A stretch of 64,000 bases of DNA from positions 607,607 through 671,606 of the forward strand of contig QRFJ01000385.1 in NCBI GenBank assembly GCA_006176705.1, given 5' to 3'. The notes beneath the pieces were generated by a model that saw only the letters and a list, made by a program, of their open reading frames with translations, searched no databases and had not been told where the DNA came from. Below, one piece after another: positions 11,211 to 24,399 of the stretch; position 1 is the stretch's first letter; every line of letters begins with the position of its first letter. This DNA comes from Cocos nucifera. Lineage: Eukaryota; Streptophyta; Magnoliopsida; Arecales; Arecaceae. The translations under genes were made by a program, and so were the position numbers.

Positions 11211-11340
11211 TTCACTAGTCGAACTCCTTTCAGACTTCTCCTTCAGCTAGACTTCTCCATCAATCAGACTTCTTCTGGACTTCTCCATCAGTCGAACTCC
11301 TTTTGGACTTCTCCATCAGTCGAACTCTATCCAAATTCCT
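11211..11340 (+). repeat. 28-bp minisatellite in Tat LTR (about 4-5 units)
   Basis: Repeating unit of 28 bases with the core 'cttctccatcagtcgaact'. The same unit, reverse-complemented, forms longer arrays in the D LTRs (29014-29280 and 49530-49800). It lies in U3, upstream of the TATA box. Confidence 0.8.
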
Positions 11341-11695
11341 CTAGTGGATTACTTCTAGATTTTAATTAGTATTTCTCCTAGATGATCCCCTCTAGTCATA
11401 TTCTCTCTAAGTGATTTCTTTCAGTTGAACCCTTTTTAATCTATAGCTCTCTACACGGCATGAATCAACTTGCTCATAAACAACTTAGGAGAGTCTGAAC
11501 TCCTCTGAAATTGATATATGTTAAAGATCATCACCAACCAATAACTGCTTCCTCCAAACGTTGACTACTAAATTTCAATGGATGGGCATATCACGACAAT
11601 GGACACTACTCTCTATAACAAAATCTACATGGCCTCGAGTGACCCACTACTCGATGGTTACGATTGTTACTTTCAAGTTTGTGATGGGCTCAATC

Positions 11696-11703
11696 TATAA
11701 AAG
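11696..11703 (+). promoter_or_regulatory. TATA box of Tat LTR
   Basis: TATAAAAG. The equivalent TATAAAAGGG (minus strand) is at 28721-28730 and TATAAAAGAG at 49235-49244 in the two D LTRs. Confidence 0.65.
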
Positions 11704-11936
11704 GGATCCTCTAGATACATTTTCTTTGGGCTCTCTTCTCTTTCTCAAAACTCTACTGAATTCTTTTCTGAGTACTCCATTTGTATTGGCCAGAAGAGCT
11801 GACTTGATTGTTGGAGGGTCCTACCGGAGCCACCACCACCGATTTTGGATCAAAATTTATTTTGTAGGTCACCGATGGAAATCTCTTCTTCCTTAACTTC
11901 AGCTCGATTCGGCATCAACCAGATTTTGCACCAACA

Positions 11937-13020
11937 GAAAGGATTAGCACTAGAGGTAGGACCCTCATTTATAAACCCTTGTTCTTAAAGGAGTGCTCAG
12001 TCAACCTTGTGGATCTTCTTCTTCAAGGTTCATCTCCGTCCTCTCCCTCAATCTCAAAAAATACCTCTAAAGAAGGTGATTACTCGGAGATCTACCACTT
12101 CTGCCATCAGATCTAAGCTAGATCCATCCATTTCTGCTCCATCATCGGTGATTCAACCTCCTCCTCCATCGATGGCCATGGTAGATTCAGAGTAGTTTAA
12201 CCTGCTGATGCAGCAGATTTAGGATCTCACCAAAATGGTGCAGGCCATGCAGCAACCCCCGACAGCGGTTCTACCAGAAAACCCACCATCGGGATATTAA
12301 CCGATCCCAAAGAGGTGCACTTGGGCTAGCATACCCATCGCCCATGGGAAGGAGAAATAGAGAGTAGAGGATCCTTATTCAGATCATGATTCTTCTCCGA
12401 AAGAGACCTTCCCCATCTACAATCGGAAGCCCTGGCTCACCATGACGACATCTACACCGATCCTCCTTTCTCTCCTCAAATTATGCAAGAGTCCATTCTG
12501 TCGAACATCAAGCTTTCCCAATTTGAAAGCTATGATTGAACCTCTGATCAGATCGATCACCTGAAGACCTTCTGGACCATGATGCTGCACCATGGCACAC
12601 CAAACTCCATCTTAGGTCGAGCTTTTCTATCTACCATGAAGGGAGCAGTAAGAAACTGGTAGTCGACATTGAAACTAGATACGATCTTCTCCTTTGAGCA
12701 GATGAGCCATCAGTTTGTGGCTCATCTTGTTAGCAGCCCACATCACTAGAGAGGTTCGGACTCTCTCATCAACATCAAGGAGAATGAATGGGAGTCCATC
12801 CAGGCTTATGTCAATCACTTCAATGTTGTTGCACTGAAAGTTTGGAATCTGGATCAGTCTGTTGCAATGGCTGCACTGAAAAATGGCCTTCAGAAGAATG
12901 ATTTATTATTTTTTCTGGAAAAAAAATATCCCAGGGATTTTACTGATCTGCTTGCTCAGGCTAAAGGATATACTCGAGCGGAAGAAGCCTTCAAGTTGAA
13001 GGATGAGGAAGCCATAGGAG
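11937..13020 (+). pseudogene. Tat element A, leader and gag (N-terminal and capsid part)
   Basis: Gag of a Tat-lineage gypsy element; gag forms the virus-like particle that packages the RNA. The leader after the LTR (11937-11965) matches the one next to D's right LTR. The reading starts around 12007. A Pro/Gln-rich N-terminus leads to the conserved gag helix region near 12780-13015, with a 'YVNHFN' type segment, 'MAALKNGLQ' and an 'LLAQAKGYTRAEEA' tail. Stops interrupt the frame at several places, for example after 12195 and around 12230-12300. The gene is cut at 13020 by copia B and resumes at 26663. Confidence 0.78.
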
Positions 13021-15288
13021 TATTAGATTTATGTGCCCTTGAAGCTAGATTGACTGACACTTGTAATACACTTCTAAGGATAAAATTATAATTTTGACTA
13101 TAAATAATAAAATAGATTATTTTCTATCATATTGTGTATTTGAAAGTGTCTGTGATACATCCCTTGAGTTAATGGCAATGATAGTCTATATTTTCAAGAG
13201 TTGAAAATTTAAGATATGAATTTAATTATTAACTCATAAAATGCTTCTGACCGTAGGATCATCATAAGGATGATGATTGATCCAGAAGGTTAGTGTACGA
13301 TCATTTCTTTTGGATAGATGAGTCTTGAGTCTATGGTGTAGAGACACCGAAGTGAGAGTATAGGTACTCATTAGAGATTGAGGACACTGAGCGTGACCAC
13401 CTCGAGCAGTCATGAGGAAGTCTACCTTCTCATCGATGACTGGCTCGAAGCTGCAGTGATGTATTTGGTTCTTTGATCTGAGCTGCATCAGTAGTTCATC
13501 TTGAGGGTGTTGTAGTTTGACTACACCATAACTCGATCTCCTAATCATTAGAAATTTTGAGGTGTATGTTGGCTATAGCATGTTCATTGTAGGAATTGGA
13601 TTGCACCAATAGGAGATCTATCTACCTCGGTAGATGAGGAGTAGCCCTATGATGATCATAAGAAACAAGTCTATGGTATAGTAAAATAATAGAAAGAGTT
13701 TCTATTAGGATTTTCATATTGGACTTGAATCGAATGATTAATTCATATGACGAAAATTAGGATTTGACGAGATCACCTTAACCTTAATCTGGTCGGGGCT
13801 CAAGATAGAGGAACTTAATCACACAGAAAATTGCACCAAAAGATTTGCTTTCAGTTCTGATGGGTTGCCACCATATGCTGCTAGGTGTCATTGGTGGATT
13901 TTGGAAGCAATTAGAATGATTTGGATGATCGATCATACTAGTTGTCTGAATCAGAAAAGTTCTAATCCATCAAAAGATGTTTCGATGATGTCAATGATAG
14001 AGATCATGATATATCCCATTATCATATGGAACTAAATCTAACTAGATCACAAAAATAATGATTTGGATCTAGATACATCAATTGGATTAACCTAGTTTAA
14101 TTGATTTGAATAAGATTCAATTAGGTTCAAGAAAATCGTGCTAGCACATGATTAAGTCTAATGTTCTTCTTTAACAATCATTAAAACTTGCCTCGACTGA
14201 GCCAAATATGTTTGACGTCACTCAGGAACCTTTACTTGGTCAGACTAGAGCTTGTTCAGATCATAAAAGGATTGTCTTAATTTATGAGATAAATTTTAGA
14301 AAATACCTACCATTTTTCATCACCTACTAAATCTTGTCTTTGGACTTTGGTCAAATATTGACCTTTGACACTTAGACATCTGCCCATGTGTCATGCACCC
14401 ATAGGAGAGAACCTTGGCCCTTGTCCTCCTACTAAAAAGTAGATAGACAAGTGGCGCATGCCTAGGGAGGCTTGCACCCCATGAGGATAAGGTTTGGAGT
14501 CCCATATAGATGGGATTCTAGTTGCTTGAGGGAATCAACCCAGATGGCGCTAAGAAGACTTGTTTGACCCAATCTTGGCGCCATCTAAGGAGAGTTTTGA
14601 GGGACTCTTATCTAATTAGATTAGATGATGTCATCCCATCAATCAGATTTAGATCTAATTGTACAAAGGGTCGTGATTGGTCGAGATGATGTAGCACTTC
14701 ATGGCGCAGTAGGATCTATATAATCCTTATCTGCGCTTAGAATTATGAGCTTCTGCCTTTAGCCCACGCCATAAAGCTTTTCTCCCTCTTCCCCAAGCCA
14801 CCCTCTGGTCCTCTCTCTCCTCTCCATGCCTAAGAAGTTTTGGGCATGAGTTAGGTGCGATCCAAGCAAGTGAAAGATGATAGGAAAGGAAGAAGGCAGC
14901 ACTGCTGCAAGAGACAACGGTTATTCTTCAAAAGAGTTTTTGAAGACCTTCAAGATCAGATTTAGATCTAATTTTTGGAGAATTGATTGAAAAAGAGAAG
15001 ATCTCTAGATCCTACCTAAGTGAATATCAGTAGAGGCCAAGCAATTGCGTGGCTACGTCCAGAACCTCGGGCAATCATTGGGATCATCATAGGATAATCG
15101 AATTATCCAAAATAAAGATATATTTAAATTAGATTTAATTTAATTTTTACTTTATTAGATTAATAAGATCAGATTTGAAGTATCTCAGATCTAATTAGGA
15201 TCTTAGAAATTTTTTTTTGAAATATCCCTCTAGATCCAAAATAATGATCTGAACGAACCTGACCTGGGAAACAAGATTTTTTCCTTCA
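13021..15288 (+). repeat. Copia B 5' LTR (2268 bp)
   Basis: Begins TATTAGATTTATGTGCCC (TG mutated to TA) and ends TTCCTTCA, followed by AC and the primer site TGGTATCAGAGCC at 15291-15303. Only three TTGAC cores remain in U3 (about 14345-14375). A TATA box (TATATAAT) lies near 14718. No gene inside. Confidence 0.92.
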
Positions 15289-17124
15289 ACTGGTATCAGA
15301 GCCTGATTCTAAAATTCATTAGATCTAATTTTAATTTATTTTTAATCTAATAATTAGATGATTTTAGATGTCACATGAGATGTGATTAGATTTAAAATTA
15401 AAAAATTAAAAATTAATTAATCTAGATCTAAGATGTTTGAGATGCATGACTAAACTAGGAACAGAATTATTCTATGTATAGTCTAACATGATCATAATTT
15501 TAATTTGATTAGCTATAATTTTTAAATCTATTTTTTTATTATTTTTTGATATTATAAATATTATAATTAAATCTAAAAAATGGAAAATAAATTTATTTAA
15601 TTTATTCATATGAGATATGATAGATGCATGTTTAGACTAGTTGTAGAATAGTTCTACAAAATTATCTAATTTGATATGATCAATTTTAAATCTTATTTTT
15701 TAGATGTTTGTGAGATAATTTAGAAATAAAAACATGCATGATATGATACATGAGATGTATGCAAAACATATTTTTAGTTAGATCAATTTTTATATATGAT
15801 ACATGATGTGGATCTAACTAGTTTTATAGATTTACCATATTTCTGATTAAGGCGTTCCTCTTGGCTGTTCGATCATAAGAATAAAGTAGGATTTAAAGAT
15901 CCTCTCCTTCCATTCGAAGGGGTATTCTTATGATGTGTAGGGATGCTGCACGTTCGTCCTTAATCAGAAATCTAAAACTTATTTTTTGCAAAATCCTAGA
16001 TCCTGAAATCCTAGGATTTTATATACATATTTTATTTATGAACCATAAACTTAATTAAAAATTAAGATTATGAAATATATTAGATCTAAAATTAAGAACT
16101 TTTAGATCTAAGACATATTCATAAAATTAAGTTCGGGCTTGGGTTGCTCAATTAGGTCTAGCGGTTGATCAAATCAAATCAAGAGTTGACTAGATGGGAT
16201 CAAGAGTGCTTAAATTGATCAACCTAATAGGATTAAGTCTGGATCATGGTCGAGTCACATGAGTGATCGATCAAGTTAAGATCTAATTAGGGTCAATGGT
16301 TAGAGTTTGGATTGTAGGCTAATCCAATTGATTTTGGCTCAACAATTTGGTGTCTAAGATAAGTTTGGCAGATAGGACTGACTAATTTTTTATTGGAAGC
16401 TACTCAACTCGAATGTGTTCCTATCGAGTTAATGGCATATCCCTTCAACCGGTCTCACTTACTTGCCATATTCGTAGGCTCAGTCCTAATCTAAGGTGGC
16501 TAACAATCCAAGCTAACCCATGCCACTAGGTTAGCCATAATGGTTATGGCTATGTCAAGTCAAGTTTAAAGAGACCTAAGTCAAATCATTCCAAGAAAAG
16601 ATCGAGTCTAAGGTCTTCCACCATTGTAGATGTATGAGCCCTTCTCAGGGTTGATTGTTCTCGGCTGGTCATAGTGGTTCAGTTGCACCAGAAAGATGCA
16701 ACCATGTCTATTAGGCATTGGATGCCATGAGTTGAAGGATGGATTGGGCTCAATATTTTGGATACGATAAGAGACCTAATTAGGATTCCAATTTATGCAA
16801 ATGATGGATCTGACTTAACTAAGAAGTGGATCAATATTCTAGGCATGGTGAGATTCATGAATTAGAGACCAAGCCTAGGTGCACCATGATTAGAGAATCA
16901 TTAGACAAGAGTTGTTCACTCATTGGCTAACCCATCATCAATAACATTTAGGTGAGGTGATGAGTCAGTTTGTGGGACTGCACCACCCATTAGAAATCAG
17001 TAATCATGAAGACTTTTGCATCTCTACAAAGAAAGTGTAGAGATCTAAAAAAATAGTGGAAGCTAATTTATTTAAAAATCAAATTTTTAAATAAATTGGT
17101 CAAGTCTTAATTACAAAATCTAAC
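15289..17124 (+). mobile_element. Copia B 5' leader with primer site
   Basis: Leader of about 1.8 kb before gag, matching copia H 55093-56935. The initiator-Met primer site is at 15291-15303. I see no coding capacity. It is split by element C just before the end; the last 38 bases resume at 20436 and run to the gag start codon at 20474. Confidence 0.85.
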
Positions 17125-17957
17125 TGTAGGTGGTGTGGTGCTCCTAAGCCTTATGAGGCCACGGGTGGAGCCAGGATGAGGGCTCCATGGAGGCTAGGAT
17201 AGGTTTGGTCCTAGGGCTAAGACAGGAGTTATCTTAGGGTGGAGGCGGCCTATAGCTCTTCGTGGACTTGAGGTTTAGGTATTGAGGGCCTCAAGGGGCT
17301 TGGTTGATGCTTCGGAGATCTGGGACATAAGATAGAGCAAGAAACCAAAGCCAAAGCTTGAAGGCTATAGAAAAAAAATTTTCTATAGGTTAGCCAGCTC
17401 AGTCCAAAATTGGGTCGACTAAGTTTCAGAGCATAGGCAAAACAGAGAGCTGCATGTGCAGAACTGCTGGCACAGCACAGAATTAGGGTGGCTCAATTTC
17501 AGACTGAGCTGACCCAGTGGAACATAGCCGGCTCAGTGCATGGGCAGAGTTACGACTAAGCCAGCTCAGTGCGCGAGCAGAGTTACGCGAGGGTCTATTT
17601 TGGGCTTGGGTTTGGGTTGATCCTAGGGGTCTTAAGGCCTGGTTTAAGAGATCTTAAGGGGGCTAATTCATGTATGGGTTGGGTTAGCCTAGGAGAGTTT
17701 TTGAGCTAGGATTTATTAGGATTCATATAAAAACTCTAGGGTATATAAATCAGGATATTATAACTTTTACAATAAGGTTGGAATATAATTGAGCTTTTCT
17801 CCCTAACTCTCTCTTCTCTCTTCTCTCTTGTTCCAATGCTAACAACCCTAGCTTCTCTCATCTTTCTTAGATCTTTTTTAGTTTACTGGATTAACATCCA
17901 GGTTCACATAAGAGATCGGATCTACGGCTGTGGCTCCGAGCAGTCGTAGGAATAATA
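17125..17957 (+). repeat. Element C 5' LTR (833 bp)
   Basis: Begins TGTAGGTGGTGTGGTGC and ends AATAATA (CA mutated to TA; the other LTR ends CAACA). TATA box TATATAAAT at 17742-17749. The two LTRs align throughout with scattered substitutions. Confidence 0.88.
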
Positions 17958-18149
17958 ATTAGTATCAGAGCTTGATTAAGCACGGAGGAAGAAGATCTAT
18001 TTTCAGTAGAGATCAGCAGCGAGATTCAAATCAAAAGTCTTTCTTCAGGATTCATGAGGAAGGAAGATATCATAGGGCTGCTGTCCACCATCCCTAATCA
18101 AGGTATTTCTCAGATCTACCTGTTTGTTGTTATTTGATTTGGATTGATC

Positions 18150-18900
18150 ATGGAGAATAGTGGATTGAAGGTAGGATTAGAAAAGTTTGATAGAAAGGAA
18201 AGTTTCACGATGTGGATGGTAAGGATGGAGGATCTGCTAGTTCATATGAGGCTTGATTCAACCTTGGAGGATAGGTCTGGGGAGATGACAGATAAGGAGT
18301 GAGTGTCCTTGGTGAAAAGGGCATGTGCCATAATTAGGGTTTGTTTGGTGGAAGAGGTTTTGTATGGTGTGTTGGAAGAGAGAACACCCAAGGGATTATG
18401 GTCGAGGTTACAATAGTTGTACATGAAGAAGAATATGTCCAACAAGTTGATACTGAAGAAGTAATTGTATAGCCTTCGGATGCAGGAGGGTAAGGATGTT
18501 GCGGAGCATTTTTAGTAGTTTGATTGGATGAGCATGGACTTGCTCAATATAGGGGTGGATTTAGAAAAGGAGGATCAGAGTCTATTGTTGCTGTGTTTGC
18601 TACCCGGGAGCTTCGATCCTTTGGTGATAACTTTACTATATGGTAAGAAGACACTGGTGTATGAGGAGATCATATCAATGCTCAGGTCCAACGAGCAGCG
18701 AGAATGGATGACGAAGAGAAAGGTCTTCTAGGAGAGTCTTGTGGTTTTAGAGAAGCACAAGAAAGGAAAGAAGAAGAGCAAACAAAGGGACAGCAAGGGA
18801 TCTAAGAGATGCTTCAAGTGTGGAGAAACATGACACTTTAAGCGGGAGTGTCTGCTTTAGAAGAAGTGCAAGAGAGGAGAAAGCTCAAATTTTATTAATT
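18150..18900 (+). pseudogene. Element C gag, zinc-knuckle type
   Basis: Gag-like protein of copia type (UBN2-like fold region, then a zinc knuckle). The start at 18150 opens with 'MENSGLKVGLEKFD', typical for copia gag. A 'LLLLCLLPGSFDPLV' segment lies near 18580-18620, followed by a 'MLRSNEQR' helix and a Lys-rich linker. The knuckle at 18810-18852 reads C-X2-C-X4-H-X4-C, with one stop codon inside it. Other in-frame stops occur near 18300, 18415, 18460 and 18513, so this copy is dead. There is nothing resembling a protease after the knuckle. 18901-19600 is a Gly/Ser-rich, low-complexity stretch with no motif I recognise. Confidence 0.75.
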
Positions 18901-19613
18901 CAGTTGCTAATAGTGAAGAGTTAGATGAGCTCTTAGTGGTCTCGGAGGAGCTCGTAGGGTGCGGTGTATCTGAGAGGATTTTGGATAGGTCTGTGGAGTG
19001 TAGAGGCTCCAAAGGGGCAGCGACGGTGGTCGAGCTACAGCGACAGGCCCAACAGTGCAGCATTAGATGGTTGGCCTCGGGGGACTCGGAGATAGAGTCG
19101 GCTTCTACGGCATCAGGGGGACTTTAGTTTTAGGTGGAGCACTGGGCAAAGGTGGCTTCATGGGTGGAGGAAGCTGTGACATGGGTTCAAAGTAAATGGG
19201 TGCAGAGGGAGGACCTGTATCCCAGCACCAGTGCCAGGGCTGTACAGATCTAGGTGGAGAGGATTGTGTAGGGAAATAGACGTGGCTTTGAGGGGATAGT
19301 GTCAGGTGGAGCATCAGGATATGTGGCGAGTGTCGGTAAAGAAATGTTGCATAATCTCCAGGAAAGTTCAGGATAAGTGAAGCAACTGCCAAGCAGAAGG
19401 ATACCTATAACTCCAAAGGTGGTGCAGAGAAATAAGCCAAGGACTTCAGTGGTGGAGGTGGTCATCTTGAAGGCCTCAAAGGGAGCTCAGTAGCTGAAGA
19501 AGAATGAAGTGGCAAGATGAGCATGAGGGGCTATCAAGACATGCAGAGACAACGAGATCGTGGAGGAGGATGTTGTCAGGTGTGCCAAGGCTTGGGTGCA
19601 CCAAGGTGGAGAT

Positions 19614-20435
19614 TGTAGGTGGTGTGGTGCTCCCAAGCCTTGGGAGGCCATGGGCGGAGCTAGGGTGAGGGCTCCGAGGAGGCTAGGATAGGTGTGGTCC
19701 TAGGGTTAGAATAGGAGTTGTCCCAAGGTGGAGGCGGCATGTAGCTTTTCATAGGCTTGAGGTTCAGGTACTGAGGGCCTCAACGGGCTTGGTTGTTGCT
19801 TCAGAGACCTGGGACACAAGATGGAGAAAGAAACCAAAGTCGGAGCTTGAAGGCTACAGAAAAAGGATTTTCTGTAGGTTAGCCAGCTCAATCTAAAACT
19901 GGATCGGCTAAGTCTCAGAGCACAAGCAAAATAGAGAGCTATGCTTTCGGGACTGCTGGCACAGCATAGAACTAGGTCTGTTCAGTTTCAGACTGAGCTG
20001 ATGAAGTAGAACGTAGTCAGCTCAATGTTAAGATTGAGCTGGCTTAGTGCGTGGGTAGAGTTATGCGAGGGTCTATTTTGGGCTAGGGTCTGGGTAGATC
20101 CTAGGGGTCTTAAGTCTTGGTTCAAGAGGTCTTAAGGAGGCTAATTCATGTATGAGTTGGGTTAGCCTAGGAAAATTTTTTAACTAGGGTTTAGTAGGAT
20201 TCATGTGGGAACTCTAGGGTATATAAACCAGGATATAATAACTTTTACAATAAGGTTGGAATATAATTAAGCTCTTCTCCCTAACTCTCTCTTCTCTCTT
20301 CTCTTTGATTCCAACGTCAAAAATCCTAGCTTCTCTCATCTTTCTTAGATCTTCTTCAGTTTGCTAGATTAACACCTAGGTTCATGCAAGAGATCAGATC
20401 TACAGCTGTGGCTCTGAGCAGCCATAGAAACAACA
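19614..20435 (+). repeat. Element C 3' LTR (822 bp)
   Basis: Begins TGTAGGTGGTGTGGTGC, ends CAACA, followed by the duplicate CTAAC. A TATA box (TATATAAAC) starts at about 20220. Confidence 0.88.
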
Positions 20436-20473
20436 CTAACTAGAAACTTTGACTCTCTACAGGAAAAAGAAAA

Positions 20474-23400
20474 ATGTCTGCATCCAATCCACTAGCCTGT
20501 ATCTTGGACACCCATAGATTGACCAGATCCAATTATAAGGATTGGCTCCAAAACTTCAAAATTATTTTGGATTTTGTGAAGTTGATTCATGTATTGACCC
20601 AGGATCCCCCCACCTTACCAGCTCGTCCGTCCACTGAACAAAGAGCATCTCTTGACAAATGGATGGGTGAAGATAATAAGACCAGATACTACATGTTGGG
20701 CTCGATGTTTGATGAGCTTCAGCATCAACATGAAGATATCTAGACTGTCTATCAAATGTTGGCTCACCTGCAAGAGTTGTTTGGTGAATAGAGTTACACA
20801 GCCAAATATCAGATCACTAAACGACTATTTAAGGCTAAAATGCACGATGGGCAATCACTCCAAGATCATTATCTGATGATGATCAAGAACTTGGAAGAGC
20901 TTGAGGAGCTCGAAGTGAAGTTAGACCAAGATCTACCGAATGATATAATTCTGCAATCCTTGACTGACGCATATGGGCAGTTCATCATGAACTACCATAT
21001 GCATAAACTTCAGAATACTCTAATCAAGCTTATGAGTATGCTAATTACTGCTGAGCTTTCTATGAAAGATTCTAAAGGTTCAGTACTTGCTATGGAACAG
21101 ACTTCTTTTAAGAGAAAGTTTTTTGGAAAGAATAAGAAGTCTATGAAAAGGCAGAAGGTGGAAGGTGGAAAGAAAAAGAAGACAGAGCTGAAGAAGAAGG
21201 CTGCTGACAAAGAAAAGTATTTTCATTATAATACCGATGGCCACTGGAAGCAGAATTGCCCTACATACCTAGCCACCCTGAAGAATAAGAGGGAGACAGG
21301 TCCTTCTAGAGGTATGCTCGTTATTAAATCTAACTTTATGATTTCTTCTGCATCAAGTTGGGTGCTTGACTCTAGTTCTAGTGCTCATTTGTGCACTTCC
21401 ATGCAAGATCTTGAGGATAGCAGGAGGCTGAGGGATGGTTAGATGATCCTACACGTCGAAAATGGAGCAAGGGTTGCTGCTATGGCCATGAGAACCTACC
21501 CTCTTCAACTACCATCTGGCTTAGATTTAGTACCTAGGGATTATTATTATGTGTCTGCTGCAAGTAGGAATTTGATTTCTATTTCATTTTTAGCACAAGA
21601 AGGCTATGTAATAAGTTTTCTTAAGGACCATTGTAAAATTCTTTATGAAAGAAATAAAATTATAAGTGGTTTTCTTATTAACGATCTCTACTAGTTACAT
21701 ATTGATGTATCTGTCTTTAATATCGATCAAAATGTAAATGCCATAAGATCAAAATGATCCAGGGATAATCGAAACAATAGGTATCTATGGCACCTAAGGC
21801 TAGGTCATTTAGCAAAAGATAGGATTAATAAATTGGAGAAAACTAGACTATTGAGTCTGTTGACTTTTGAGTCATATCTAATTTGTGAATCATGTCTTCA
21901 TAGAAAAATGACTAAGCTCTCTTTTATAGGACATGGAGAAATGGCCACAGATCTACATGTCCTAGTATATACTGATGTGTGCGGTCTATTTGATGTGTCG
22001 ACTAGAGGCAACTTTGACTACTTCAAAATCTTTACCAATGATTTATCTTGGTATGAATATGTGTATCTTATGAGACACAAGTTTGAAGCCTTTGAAAAGT
22101 TCAAGAAATTTAGACATAAAGTTGAAAAGCAAACTGAAAAATCCATTAAGGTTCTAGATTATCTCAAGCAAAATGGCATAGTCTCTTAATGGACTCCACC
22201 TAAAATACTTCAACTCAATGGGATTTTAGAATGGAGGAACTGGATCCTATTCGATATGGTCCGATCCATGATGAGCTTCACAGACATTTCTGATTTTCTT
22301 TAGGGATAGTTTGTTAACTGCTATATATTTACTAAATAGGATTTCCTCTAAAACCATTCCTACCATATCATATGAGATATGGCATAGTAAGAAACCAAGT
22401 CTGAGTCATCTTAGAATTTGGAGTTGTCTGGCTCATGTCAAAAGACAACAAGCAAACAAGTTAGACTATAGGTCCTTTAGAGCTTGATTTATAGGATATC
22501 CTAAAGAGTCATTAGGATATTATTTCAAAATTTTAGAAGACCATAATGTGATTATGAGTTAGCATGCCATTTTTCTTAAAAAATAGTTTATTCAAGATAG
22601 CGGCATTGAAAAGTAGATCAAGCTCGAGGGGAATGTTTGACAAGAGCAACGAGCTAAGGACCCAATGGAACCAAATCAGGTTGAGCCAATACAATCACTA
22701 CCTCCTCCACCTCATAGATTGGAAAGGATTTTCCATCCCCCTGATAGGTACTTAGGTACTATTTCAGCGAAACTAGAGAAAATATTCCTCATAGATAATC
22801 GGGTTCATGGTGATGATCCCAAAACCTATGATAAAGCGATATCAGATATCGACTCTAAGAAATGGTTAAAGGCAATGAAGTCAGAAATTGCCTCGATGCA
22901 CTCAAACCAAGTCTGGACCTTGGCAGATCCATCTGAAGGTATAGTACTTATTGGGTGTAAATGGATCCACAAGAGAAAGATTGATACAGATGGAAATGTG
23001 GAGACATTTAAAGCTAGATTAGTGGCAAAAGGATATAGTTAGCATGAAGGCATTGACTATCAGGATACCTTTTTATCAGTAGCCGTGCTAAAATCAATCC
23101 ACACATTGCTTGCTGTTGCAGCCTATTTCGATTATGAAATATGGCAAATGGATATGAAAACGACATTCTTAAATGGATACCTCGAGGAAGATATCAATAT
23201 GAAACAGCCACTAGGTTTCACATCCAGTGATGCTGATCACAAAGTATGTAAGCTGCAAAGGTCCATATATGACTTAAGCAAGCATCTTAGAGCTGGAATA
23301 CTTATTTTAATGATGTGATCAAATTATTTTATTTTATCAAGAACGAGAAGGAATCATGTATTTTTAAAAAGGTCAGTGGGAGCGCTATTGTCTTCCTCAT

Positions 23401-24399
23401 GCTGTAAGTGGATGATATCGTCCTTATTGAGAATGATATTTTCATGTTGACCATAGTTAAAATATGGTTATCTAAAGAATTTTTCATGAAAGATCTAAGA
23501 GAAGCATCCTTTATTCTAAAAATTAAGGTCTATAGAGATAGACTGGATAGGATGCTAGGTCTTTCATAGAAGATGTATATAGAAAAAGTGCTAAAGAGGT
23601 TTAGCATGGAAAAGTCCAAGAGGGGATTGGTATCCTTCAGACATGGCATTCATCTTTCTAAGAAAATATGTCCCAACACACCTGAGGAGATTGAACACAT
23701 GAGCAAGATCCCTTATGCTTCAGTAATAGGGAGCCTCATGTATGCCATGTTATAAACATGACCTAATATAGCCCATGCTGTGAGTGTCACGAGAAGATAT
23801 CAGTCGAATCCAGGTGAAGAATACTAGACTTTTGTGAAATGTATCCTTAAGTACTTAAGAAGAACTAAGGATATGTTATTGATTTTTGGTAGTGGAGAAC
23901 TCCAAGTCCAGGGGTATACAGATTCGAATTTTATGTCCGATATAGATGATCGAAAGTCGACATCTGGGAGTCTATTTGTGTGTAATGGTGGTGCTATCAG
24001 TTGGAAGAGTTTCAAACAGACAGTAATAGCAGATTTCACCATGGAAGCAGAGTACATCGCTATGTCAGAAGTTTTGAAGGAGGCATTTCGGTACAAGAAG
24101 TTCACCTTAGAGATCGAAGTGATGCCATTGGATGCCATTCCTCTATACTATGATAATAATGGTGCCATAACCCTAGCTAAGGAGCCAAGATCTCACTAGA
24201 AATCCAAACACATCGAGCGGCGATACCACCTCATCCACGATTACCTTGAGAAAGATTATGTCGAGGTCAAGAAAGTCGACTCTGCATATAATGCGGCAGA
24301 CCTACTCACAAAGCCATTGGGCCAGCAAAAGATCGAAGCCCACTTAGAGAAGATGGGACTTAGATTTGTAGCCAATTAGCTTTAGGTCAAGTGGGAGTT
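20474..24399 (+). pseudogene. Copia B gag-pol polyprotein, heavily decayed
   Basis: One gag-pol reading frame in the family order gag, zinc knuckle, protease, integrase, RT, RNase H. Gag starts at 20474 (MSASNPLA) with a UBN2-type domain. The zinc knuckle near 21220-21260 has its first Cys changed to Tyr. The protease motif Asp-Ser-Gly-Ser is altered to Asp-Ser-Ser-Ser near 21371. The integrase pre-domain and catalytic start (TDVCG) lie near 21970. RT motifs lie at 22990-23420, with the YVDD site changed to a 'VDD' after a stop, and RNase H runs to about 24290. Many stops fit C-to-T or G-to-A changes of Gln, Arg and Trp codons. Unlike E and H, this copy keeps Arg (CGA, 20822-20824) at the gag position that is TGA in the young copies. 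The polypurine tract AAGTGGGAG is at 24389-24397. Confidence 0.88.

Larger units (their letters stand above)
11120..11936 (+). repeat. Tat LTR (817 bp) shared between two Tat copies
   Basis: Begins TGTTAGGGGTAAACC and ends GCACCAACA. It matches the D LTRs (28489-29370 and 49002-49888, minus). A 28-bp minisatellite sits at about 11211-11340 and a TATA box at 11696-11703. On its left are a polypurine tract and an antisense ORF (a 3' end); on its right are a primer-site region and gag (a 5' end). One LTR therefore serves two element bodies. Divergence from the D LTRs is clear but not measured here. Confidence 0.85.
17125..20435 (+). mobile_element. Element C: gag-only non-autonomous copia (TR-GAG type)
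   Basis: A complete small LTR element of 3311 bp: LTR 17125-17957, internal 17958-19613, LTR 19614-20435. The target duplicate CTAAC is present on both sides (17120-17124 and 20436-20440). The primer site is a decayed initiator-Met type (ttAGTATCAGAGC, from about 17959). A purine tract lies at 19601-19613. The internal region encodes only a gag with a zinc knuckle and lacks protease, integrase, RT and RNase H. It sits in the leader of copia B, about 35 bases before its gag. Gag-only LTR elements are known in plants and must be mobilised by a partner. Confidence 0.88.
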
